Of a stretch of DNA of 64,000 bases, positions 50,369-57,475 are shown piece after piece (the stretch's first letter is position 1; the number at the start of each line of letters is the position of its first letter). Origin of the DNA: Myxococcota bacterium. Lineage in GTDB: Bacteria > Myxococcota_A > Bradymonadia > UBA7976 > UBA1532. The notes beneath the pieces were generated by a model. That model did not search any database. It saw only the letters and a list, made by a program, of their open reading frames with translations, and was not told where the DNA came from. Position numbers and translations under genes: made by a program. Location: contig JAKLJY010000010.1 of NCBI GenBank assembly GCA_023150895.1, positions 1 through 64,000 of the forward strand, read 5' to 3'.

Positions 50369-52326
50369 GCCTCGGTCGGACGACGGCGGCCGCACTGCTC
50401 GTCGCGTGCGCGCCCGCCGAGGGTGAGCGCTCGGGGGACCCGGTCTCCGACGCCGGCGTCGACGTCGGCGTGGACGACGGCAGCCACGGACGGGGCGACC
50501 TCGAGCGACCGTGTGACGACGACCTCTATGGCGTCGGAACGGTCGAGCGTCCGGCCGCACGGCTCGGTTTCGGTCGCCACGTCCTGAGGTTGTGCGGTGG
50601 CCCGGATGTCTTCGCGCTCTCGTCCGCTCCGGGACGACGGATCCGGGTCGCCCTCGGCGGGTGGCCGGGCCTGCGCTTTCGATTGCTGACCGGTGCGGGC
50701 GAGGAACGGCTCCGTTTCGAGGTCGACGGCGAGGACCCGGCCGCGGCTGGGGGGGTCTTCGAGGTGCTGACGGGGGAGGAACGCCTCCTGGTGGAAGGGG
50801 CGACCGAGGCGCTCTCCACCGGCACCTACACGCTGACGCTGACCGAGGCGACGGGCGAGTGCGAGGCGGCCGGGCCGGAAACCGGGGGCGGTTGCCTGCA
50901 AGGGTCTCTTCAGCGGCCGGTGGAGACGTTGGCGGTCGGGCAGACGCAGGCGGCATGCGTCGATCTGCCGGACCGGGGACAGCTCTTGTTGACGGCCCGG
51001 TGTGGCGATTCCGCTGCGTTGAGCAGTGCGCATGTCGTGCCGGGCCGGACGGTCTGTCGTGCGGTCGGGCCGTTCCCCACCGAGCGATCCGATTGCCGGT
51101 TCGAACTGAGCGCAGCGTCGAGTTCGGCCGTGCCGTGGTTTCCGGGACCGGGGGACGGCTTGGTGGTCTCGAGCGCCGGCGGGCCGCAGCGCTGGCGCGG
51201 CCGTCTCGGCTACGAGCCCGCACCGGGCCTCGATCCCCCCGCGAAGCTGACCTGGCGCGGCGAGCTGCGTGCACGGACACCGTCGGGGGAGGTGACCGGG
51301 ACGGTCGAGGTCGGCGCGGAGCGAGTCGCCTTCGAGCTCACCGGATTTCGCCGCGTCGGTGAACCGGCGGAGCTCGTGATCGCGGCCACCACCCGGCGGG
51401 CGGGGATCGACGTCGTCGTTTCGCCCGCCGGTACAGGGGCCGAGCCCTGGGCGGTGGCGCTCGCCAGCACGCCCGATGACGAACCGGCCCTCGAAGGTCC
51501 GCTGACCCTCACCGAGGCGGACACGCCGGTTCTCGGGGCCCTCCACGCCGTCGAGGTCCTGGCGCGCCACGTCGAGGGCACCCGGGCGATCCTGGACACG
51601 CTGCCCGCCTCTTCGGCCCCGGTGCCGGTTCCGCGGGTCCACGTTCGATGGTCACCGGGGCGCGCCGAGCCCTGCGGCACGTGCTTCTCGCCCGGGGCGC
51701 TTCCGGTCATCGAGCTTTCGGGACGTCCCGGAGATCCGGACATCTGGGACGACGCCGTGCTCTTGCACGAGCTCGGACATTGGGTCGTGGCGGGTCATGG
51801 GCGAGACGACAGCCCGGGCGGTGCCCACGACGGCGACCGGACGGCGCCCGTCGTCGCCTGGTCCGAGGGGCTCGCCGACTTCTTTGCGGCGTGGCGACTC
51901 GGGGAACCCGTGCTCGTCGATCGTCGTGCCGACGGTCCGCGTGTGCGCGACCTGGAGACCGCATCGCTGACCGATCCCCTGGCGCGGGGGACGTCCGACG
52001 GCACGCTCGACGGGCTTCTGTCCGAGCGCTTCGTGGGGGCTTTCCTCTGGGACTTGCTCGACGACGAGGCCGCCGACGGAGACGACGGCGACGACGGCGC
52101 GAGCGTCCCCGTCGAGACGCTCCTCGCGGCGGCGCTTCCCCTGGCGAGGGCCTGGACGTCGGACCGCGGAGCGCCCGGGTTCGACCTCGTCGACTTCGTC
52201 GACGTTCTCATCTGCCGCGACCCGGTCGCGGGTGAGTCCGCCGCGGCGCTCGCCCGGGCCCGAGGCCTGCCCCACGACGGGGCACCCCCGGCCGAGGTCT
52301 GCACGCAGCTCAGCTCTGGCGGCTGA
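50323..52326 (+). CDS. Lipoprotein with HExxH metallopeptidase motif
   Basis: 667 residues if started at the TTG at 50323, inside dksA; a CTG at 50365 would give a more standard lipoprotein signal. The hydrophobic region ends in a lipobox (LLVAC). Most of the protein (~40-460) is beta-rich and not recognised. A zinc-binding helix HELGH lies at 51766-51780, with HGRDD and WSEGLADFFAAW downstream, the latter giving a plausible third Glu ligand, as in gluzincins. The C-terminal ~150 residues contain Asp runs (DEAADGDDGDDG). It is likely a surface-attached protease or a substrate-binding relative. The 3' end overlaps the convergent TlpA-like gene by 17 bp. Confidence 0.7.
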   Translation: MQGEAGAPGTHLRRLSLGRTTAAALLVACAPAEGERSGDPVSDAGVDVGVDDGSHGRGDLERPCDDDLYGVGTVERPAARLGFGRHVLRLCGGPDVFALSSAPGRRIRVALGGWPGLRFRLLTGAGEERLRFEVDGEDPAAAGGVFEVLTGEERLLVEGATEALSTGTYTLTLTEATGECEAAGPETGGGCLQGSLQRPVETLAVGQTQAACVDLPDRGQLLLTARCGDSAALSSAHVVPGRTVCRAVGPFPTERSDCRFELSAASSSAVPWFPGPGDGLVVSSAGGPQRWRGRLGYEPAPGLDPPAKLTWRGELRARTPSGEVTGTVEVGAERVAFELTGFRRVGEPAELVIAATTRRAGIDVVVSPAGTGAEPWAVALASTPDDEPALEGPLTLTEADTPVLGALHAVEVLARHVEGTRAILDTLPASSAPVPVPRVHVRWSPGRAEPCGTCFSPGALPVIELSGRPGDPDIWDDAVLLHELGHWVVAGHGRDDSPGGAHDGDRTAPVVAWSEGLADFFAAWRLGEPVLVDRRADGPRVRDLETASLTDPLARGTSDGTLDGLLSERFVGAFLWDLLDDEAADGDDGDDGASVPVETLLAAALPLARAWTSDRGAPGFDLVDFVDVLICRDPVAGESAAALARARGLPHDGAPPAEVCTQLSSGG

Positions 52327-52885
52327 GCCACTCCAGGTAGCGCTGGATGCGCTCATCCGTCCAGGGCTGGACGCTGATGAAGCGCAGGCGCAGGCGACCG
52401 GTGCGGTCGATGACGTAGCTCTCCGGGAACTTCTCGGTGCCGTAACGGTTCGAGATGGCCTTGCTCTGATCGATGCCGACGGTCATGTTGCTGCCGTCGG
52501 CCCCGAGGAAGCGCTTGACGTCCTGCCAGTTGTCGTCCCCGCTGACGGCGACGACCTCGAGGGGCAGCCCCTTCAGGGCGTCCGTCATCTTTTCCAGATC
52601 GGGGAACTCTTCGCGGCAGGGGGCGCACCAGGTTGCCCAGAAGTTCACGAAGACCACCTTGCCGCGCAGCTCGCTGAGCTTGAGCTGAGTGCCGTCCATG
52701 CGCTGGACCGTGAAGTCCGGCGCCGGAAGGTCGAGTACCTGCGCGTCGAAATTGCGCGAGAGGAGGACCTCCGGACCTTCCCGCCCTTCGCGCAAATCGA
52801 CGTAGAGGGTGGCGGTCAGGGCGAGCACGGCGCCGGCCACGAGCAGGCGGGGTCGCCAGGGCGCTTTGGCCGGCGCGGTGGACAT
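52310..52885 (-). CDS. TlpA-like membrane-anchored thioredoxin
   Basis: 191 residues. A membrane anchor (~11-30) is followed by a periplasmic thioredoxin fold: APDFTVQRMDGTQLKLSEL, then FVNFWATWCAPCREEFPDL with the active site WCAPC (Cys87, Cys90), and ESYVIDRTGRL with the cis-Pro region. TlpA/ResA-type proteins reduce disulfides, for example in apocytochrome c or in other thiol oxidoreductases. It starts 4 bp after the four-domain DsbA-like gene, so it may serve that protein as reductant partner or share its substrates. Confidence 0.88.
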   Translation of the reverse strand: MSTAPAKAPWRPRLLVAGAVLALTATLYVDLREGREGPEVLLSRNFDAQVLDLPAPDFTVQRMDGTQLKLSELRGKVVFVNFWATWCAPCREEFPDLEKMTDALKGLPLEVVAVSGDDNWQDVKRFLGADGSNMTVGIDQSKAISNRYGTEKFPESYVIDRTGRLRLRFISVQPWTDERIQRYLEWLSRQS

Positions 52886-52889
52886 GGCC

Positions 52890-55445
52890 TTACTTGACGC
52901 CCTTCTTCGCGAGCTCTTCGTCGATGATCTTCTTGAAGCTCTCGAAGGGCTGGGCCCCCTTGAGCCGACGGCCGTTGACGAAGAAGTGCGGCGTGCCGTT
53001 GGCGGCGAGCTCCTTGGCCTGCGCCTGGTTGGCGGCAATCTGGGCCTGGAACTTGTTGGCGTCGAGGGCGGCCTTGAACTTCGTCATGTTCAGGCCGATC
53101 TCCTGCGCGTACTTCTCGAGGTCTTCGCGCTTGAGGGCCTTCTGGTTGGCGAAGAGGGCGTCGTGCATCTGCCAGAACTTGCCCTGCTCCCCGGCGGCGA
53201 GCGCGGCCTGGGCGGCGAGGGGGGCGTCCTGGTGGAACGGCAGGGGGTTGTGCTTGAAGACGATGCGGACCTTGCTGCCGTAGGTCTCTTCGATCTGCTT
53301 CAGCGTCGGGCCGACGCGGGCGCAGAACGGGCACTGGAACTCGCTGAACTCGACGATCGTGATCGGCGCCTTCGGGTTGCCCTTGACGGCGTCGGTGGGC
53401 TCGACCTTGACGTCGTAGACCTTGGTGTCGTCCTCGGCGGGGCGGGCGCCGCCGCCGACCTTGGAGGTCGCGCCGTTCTTGGTGAGCTCGGCGTAGACGG
53501 CGCTGCGGGCGGTGCCCTTCGCGACGAGGTCCTGCGCCTTCTTGAGCTCTTCGTCGATGACCTTCTTGAAGGACTCGAAGGGCTGCGCGCCGACGAGGTT
53601 GCGCCCGTTGACGTAGAAGTTCGGGGTGCCGCCGGCGCCGATGGAGGCCGCGAGGGCCTTGTCGCGCTCGACCTGCTTCTTGTAGGTGCCGCCGTCGAGG
53701 TCCGCCTTGAACTTGCTCATGTTCAGGCCGATCTCCTGCGCGTAGGCGTCGAGGTTCTCGCGCTTGAGCGCCTTCTGGTTGGCGAACATCTTGTCGTGCA
53801 TCTCCCAGAACTTGCCCTGCGCGCCGGCGGCAAGCGCGGCCTCGGAGGCGAGCGGCGCGTCGGCGTGGAAGGGCAGGGGGTTGTGCTTGAAGACGATGCG
53901 GACGTCCTTGCCGTAGGTGTCGGCGATCTGCTTGGTCGTCGGGAGGACGCGGGCGCAGAACGGGCACTGGAACTCGCTGAACTCGATGATCGTCACGAGC
54001 GCGTCGGCCGGGCCCTTGACGGCGTCGTCCTTCTCGACCGGGACCTTGTAGACCGTCTTGTCGTCCGCGGGCGCTTCACGGGGAGCGGGGGCCTCGGCCT
54101 TGGTCTTGCCGTTCTCGGTGACCTTGGCGTAGAGGTCGGCCTTGGCGGTGCCGGCCTTGATCAGCGCGTCCGTCTTGGCGATCTCTTCGTCGATCAGCTT
54201 CTTGAAGTTGTCGAAGGGCTGCGCGCCGACGATCTTGCGGCCGTTGACGAAGAAGTTGGGCGTGCCCTGCACGCCGAACTGCGCGCCGACTGCGAGATCG
54301 GCGTCGACGGCCTTCTTGTAGGTGCCGGCGTCGAGGTCAGCCTTGAACTTGGCGACGTCGAGACCGACCTCCTGCGCGTAGGTGTCCAGGTTCTCGCGCT
54401 TGAGCGCCTTCTGGTTCGCGAAGAGCTTGTCGTGCATTTCCCAGAACTTGCCCTGCGCGCCGGCGGCGATGGCGGCCTGGTGCGCGAGGGGGGCGTCCTG
54501 GTGGAAGGGCAGCGGGTTGTGCTTGAAGGCGACCTTGACCTTGCCCGGGTAGGTGTCGAGGACCTGCTTGATCGTGGCCTCGGCGCGGGTGCAGAACGGG
54601 CACTGATAGTCGCTGAACTCGACGATCGTGACCTGGGCGTCCTTCTCTCCCTTGAACGGGCTGTCACCGACCGGGACCTTGTAGACGGTCTTGTCGTCCT
54701 CGGCCGCGCCCTTGCTGGGCTGCGCGGCGGGGGCCTTCCAGTTCTTCTTGACGAGGGCGGCGTAGACCTCGTTGGGCTTGGTGCCGGCCTTGGTAAGCTC
54801 CTCGGCGGCCTTGAGCTGCTCGTCGATCGTCGTCTTGAAGTTCTCGAAGGGTCGAGCGCCGGTGATCTGGACACCGTTGACGAAGAAGTTGGGCGTGCCG
54901 CGGGCGCCGACCTTGGTGCCGAGCGCGAGATCGGCGTCGACCTCGGCCTTGAACTTCTTGCTGTCGAGGGCGGCCTTGAACTTGGCCATGTCGAGGCCGA
55001 GCTCGGTCGCGTACTGCTCGAGATCGGGGCGGTCGATCTTCTGCTGGTTGGCGAAGAGCTTGTCGTGCATCTCCCAGAACTTGCCCTGCTCGCCGGCCGC
55101 GAGCGCGGCCTCGGAGGCGAGCGGCGCCTTCTGGTGGAACGGCAGGGGGTTGTGCTTGAAGACGATCCGAACCTTGTCGCCGTACGTCTCCTGGATCTGC
55201 TTCAGCGTCGGATTGACGCGGGTGCAGAAGGGGCACTGGAAGTCGCTGAACTCGACGATGGTCACCGGCGCGGTGGCCGGGCCCTTCGCGTAGCTCTTGC
55301 CGACGGGGATGATGTCGCTGTCACCGGGGGTGACGGCGGCGACGGCGCCCTTGTCGCCGGGCTTCTTGTCGCCCGTGCTCTGCATGAGCACGAAGGCGAC
55401 GGAGGCCACGGAGACGAGGCCGAAAACGACCACTTCTTTTTTCAT
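52890..55445 (-). CDS. Membrane-anchored protein with four tandem DsbA-like domains
   Basis: 851 residues from the ATG at 55445 (GGAAGAG upstream). A signal anchor (~5-21) precedes four nearly equal DsbA-type thioredoxin domains at a spacing of 211-212 residues. Each has a QCPFC active site (Cys pairs 71/74, 282/285, 494/497, 705/708), the HNPLPFH segment, GKFWEMHD or GKFWQMHD, and the cis-Pro loop GTPNFF, GTPNFF, GTPNFY or GTPHFF. Short linkers contain DDKTVYKVPV-like segments. All four active sites look intact. DsbA proteins oxidise cysteines in secreted proteins; a related group acts as isomerase. DsbB is not in the window. Confidence 0.9.
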   Translation of the reverse strand: MKKEVVVFGLVSVASVAFVLMQSTGDKKPGDKGAVAAVTPGDSDIIPVGKSYAKGPATAPVTIVEFSDFQCPFCTRVNPTLKQIQETYGDKVRIVFKHNPLPFHQKAPLASEAALAAGEQGKFWEMHDKLFANQQKIDRPDLEQYATELGLDMAKFKAALDSKKFKAEVDADLALGTKVGARGTPNFFVNGVQITGARPFENFKTTIDEQLKAAEELTKAGTKPNEVYAALVKKNWKAPAAQPSKGAAEDDKTVYKVPVGDSPFKGEKDAQVTIVEFSDYQCPFCTRAEATIKQVLDTYPGKVKVAFKHNPLPFHQDAPLAHQAAIAAGAQGKFWEMHDKLFANQKALKRENLDTYAQEVGLDVAKFKADLDAGTYKKAVDADLAVGAQFGVQGTPNFFVNGRKIVGAQPFDNFKKLIDEEIAKTDALIKAGTAKADLYAKVTENGKTKAEAPAPREAPADDKTVYKVPVEKDDAVKGPADALVTIIEFSEFQCPFCARVLPTTKQIADTYGKDVRIVFKHNPLPFHADAPLASEAALAAGAQGKFWEMHDKMFANQKALKRENLDAYAQEIGLNMSKFKADLDGGTYKKQVERDKALAASIGAGGTPNFYVNGRNLVGAQPFESFKKVIDEELKKAQDLVAKGTARSAVYAELTKNGATSKVGGGARPAEDDTKVYDVKVEPTDAVKGNPKAPITIVEFSEFQCPFCARVGPTLKQIEETYGSKVRIVFKHNPLPFHQDAPLAAQAALAAGEQGKFWQMHDALFANQKALKREDLEKYAQEIGLNMTKFKAALDANKFQAQIAANQAQAKELAANGTPHFFVNGRRLKGAQPFESFKKIIDEELAKKGVK
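52893..55310 (-). repeat. Four tandem DsbA-domain coding repeats (~633 bp each)
   Basis: Four in-frame copies of a ~211-codon unit. The copies share long exact protein segments (HNPLPFH, GKFWEMHD) but their linkers and many codons differ, so they are anciently duplicated rather than a collapsed or artefactual repeat. Confidence 0.85.
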
Positions 55446-55553
55446 TTGACTCTTCCGATCGGAGTGAAAGGACTCTTGATCACTTCTTGCCCGTCCCGCG
55501 CCGGGAATTCGGCCGGTTTCGGGTTGCGCCTGCGCCATCGGTGCAGGCCGGGC

Positions 55554-55994
55554 TCAGGCGCGCTGCGTCACCACGGTGCCGAGAACGCTCGTTCGAGGCG
55601 GGGGGGCCTCCGGTCGGCAGGGGCGCTCGCGTGGTGTCCGGGTGTGGCTCAGGGGGTCGCCCAAGGGGAGCGACGCGGGCGCGCGCCGCGGCGCGGGCGG
55701 CTGGAGCGCCTCGACGAAGGGCAGGCCGTCGGGACCGCTGGCGAGCAGCGGGTGTCCCGGATGACACGTCGGCCCGGGCTCGAGACACCGGGGCCCGGTC
55801 GGACCACCGCTTTCGGGCAGCGCGCGGTCGGGCAACATCGAGCAGTCCGGCTCGTCGGCGCAATCGGCGGCCTGCGTGTCGGTCATCGGGAGCGGAGACG
55901 TGAAGCACGTGCCAATCTCTGCGCGAGCCGCGGCGGGGGCCACGGCCCATCCGAGAACGGTCAGCACGAGCAGAATCCACCGAGCCGGCGTCAC
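55554..55994 (-). CDS. Small secreted Cys-rich protein upstream of the four-domain DsbA gene
   Basis: 146 residues from a GTG at 55994 (MTPARW...), chosen because it directly precedes a signal peptide (ILLVLTVLGWAVAPAAARA). The mature part starts EIGTCFTSPLPMTD and has six Cys (GTCF, DCADEPDC, RCLEPGPTCH), then a Pro/Arg-rich tail without Cys. Located 108 bp upstream of the DsbA-like gene on the same strand, it is a candidate substrate or partner. No family is recognised and the tail looks low-complexity, so coding status is moderately certain. Confidence 0.5.
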   Translation of the reverse strand: MTPARWILLVLTVLGWAVAPAAARAEIGTCFTSPLPMTDTQAADCADEPDCSMLPDRALPESGGPTGPRCLEPGPTCHPGHPLLASGPDGLPFVEALQPPAPRRAPASLPLGDPLSHTRTPRERPCRPEAPPPRTSVLGTVVTQRA

Positions 55995-56148
55995 GCGTGG
56001 GACATCCTGTGCAAAAAGCCGCGTTCCATTACCGGATGGCGCCGTGGGAGTCAACGCCGCTGCGGCCATCGAAGGCTGAACCGGCGAACCAGCGGTCCGC
56101 ATTCCGCCGGCCGAACGTTCGACCCCGGGGGCGGCGAATACCGAACCG

Positions 56149-56177
56149 TTGCGAAAAGGCCGGCGCGCGACTATTAG
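56149..56177 (+). promoter_or_regulatory. Promoter of the lipoprotein gene at 56187
   Basis: TTGCGA (56149-56154), a 17-bp spacer and TATTAG (56172-56177); AGGAG then lies 6 nt before the GTG start. The AG of the -10 is part of that ribosome site, so the transcript would have an extremely short leader. Confidence 0.45.
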
Positions 56178-56186
56178 GAGCGCGCC

Positions 56187-57401
56187 GTGCCCGACCTCTC
56201 ACCGATCTCCCGACTGCTGCGCGCAGGCGGTGCGCTGATGATGTGCGCCGCGCTCGGCCCGTCGTGTCTTCTCGAGTTTCCGCAGCGGCAGCTCGAGACG
56301 GTGGATGCCGGCACGCCGGACGCAGGGGGAGACCTCGGAACGATCGCACAGGACCGGTTCGACTGGCCGCTTTTCGCGGCGCACGGACTCGTGGCCGATC
56401 CGGATGGCCGCCTTCGGACGCTCTTCTTTCTGGCGAGAACCGGTGAGGACCGGCGCGTCACGTTTTCGCGATTGACGCTCGACGACACCCTGGCCGAGTC
56501 CGCGCCGGCGCAACTCCCTCGCGCCCGCGTCGCCGGCGAGTTCGAGCTGACGTTGCCGGACGTCGGCACGCTCAGAGGGGCATCGATCGTCATGACGCGG
56601 GACGACGCATCGGGCCTCGGGACCGTGCGGCTCGTCGACCCGCCGGGGTGGGGGGGGCCCATCGTCCTGACGCGCCTGGTGACCGTCGAGGAGCGGCCGG
56701 GCGTCGACGGTCCCTACACGACGCGGCTCGTCGGCGTCGGCGGAGAGCCCGGGGCGCCGAGGGCGGCCATCGGGCTCGTCACGTTCAGCACGTTGTCTTT
56801 TTCTCTGGTCGAAGGGCTCACGTCGGACGGTGCACCCATCTCGCCGGCGCAGGAACTCGATGTGGAGTTGGAGTCGAACGCGCAGTTCCGGGTTCTGGAT
56901 ATGGACCTCGAGTGGGTGCTCAAGGGCGCGTGGTTACCTGCCAGCCGGCTCTTCGTCGCGCACCGCTTGAACGGAATCGGCGCGGCCCCGGACGGAGGCC
57001 CTGTGCTGACGCTGCCCGAACTCTGGTTCGGCCTTCCGACGCCGACCGATCCGGTCGGCCCGCGGGCGCTCGCAGGTCGCTGGCGCCTCGCCGGGCTTCG
57101 CGTCGACGACGGTCGGTGGTCGGGATTCGGCGCGAGCCTCGTCATCACCTCCGACCTGGCCGACGAATTCCGGTTCGCCCTCCGTTCGGATCCGGGTGGC
57201 GTCGACCACGACGGCACCGTCGACCTGCCGAGCACCGAGGAACTCGTATTCAAGAACGATGTCGTCAGCCTCAACCCCGAGGACGATTCGGGCGACGTCT
57301 GGTTCGCCATCGGTGCGAACGAGCCGCCCTTCATCGTCCTGTGGGGCATGTCGGGTCAACGGCCCCTGCCGAGCCTTCTCTTCGGGCTGCGCGAGAACTG
57401 A
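56187..57401 (+). CDS. Lipoprotein of unknown function
   Basis: 404 residues, GTG start preceded by AGGAG. The signal ends in a lipobox-like LGPSC (Cys27), then a PDAGG linker. The mature region is predominantly beta-strand with tandem patterns (FELTLPDVGTLRGASIVMTR and DEFRFALRSDPGGVDHDG), and no Cys beyond the lipidated one. I do not recognise the family. It lies between the divergent redox cluster and the ATPase gene and is probably a separate transcript. Confidence 0.7.
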   Translation: MPDLSPISRLLRAGGALMMCAALGPSCLLEFPQRQLETVDAGTPDAGGDLGTIAQDRFDWPLFAAHGLVADPDGRLRTLFFLARTGEDRRVTFSRLTLDDTLAESAPAQLPRARVAGEFELTLPDVGTLRGASIVMTRDDASGLGTVRLVDPPGWGGPIVLTRLVTVEERPGVDGPYTTRLVGVGGEPGAPRAAIGLVTFSTLSFSLVEGLTSDGAPISPAQELDVELESNAQFRVLDMDLEWVLKGAWLPASRLFVAHRLNGIGAAPDGGPVLTLPELWFGLPTPTDPVGPRALAGRWRLAGLRVDDGRWSGFGASLVITSDLADEFRFALRSDPGGVDHDGTVDLPSTEELVFKNDVVSLNPEDDSGDVWFAIGANEPPFIVLWGMSGQRPLPSLLFGLREN

Positions 57402-57436
57402 CGCGGGGGCGGCTGCCTGATATCCTGCTCGCCCGT

Positions 57437-57455
57437 CGACGTCGTCCCGACGTCG
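57437..57455. promoter_or_regulatory. Double self-complementary octamer upstream of the ATPase gene
   Basis: CGACGTCG occurs twice, separated by TCC, giving a 19-bp inverted repeat 21 bp before the TTG start. Each octamer is itself palindromic. It could be an operator or a hairpin controlling the ATPase gene. Confidence 0.35.
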
Positions 57456-57475
57456 CGGTTTGATCCGGAGGACCC

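Noticed and set aside
52893-55310. Four similar ~633-bp units as a possible assembly duplication
   Set aside because: Units differ throughout in codons and in linker sequence and length (211-212 residues), so they cannot be a copied read stack; treated as a real protein.
52809-56177. An uninterrupted 1122-codon plus-strand reading frame opposite the DsbA-like genes
   Set aside because: It is the antisense of the minus-strand four-domain DsbA gene, whose CPFC motifs and repeat pattern are unmistakable. Its Leu/Asp/Gly/Val-biased repetitive translation is a typical mirror of high-GC coding DNA.
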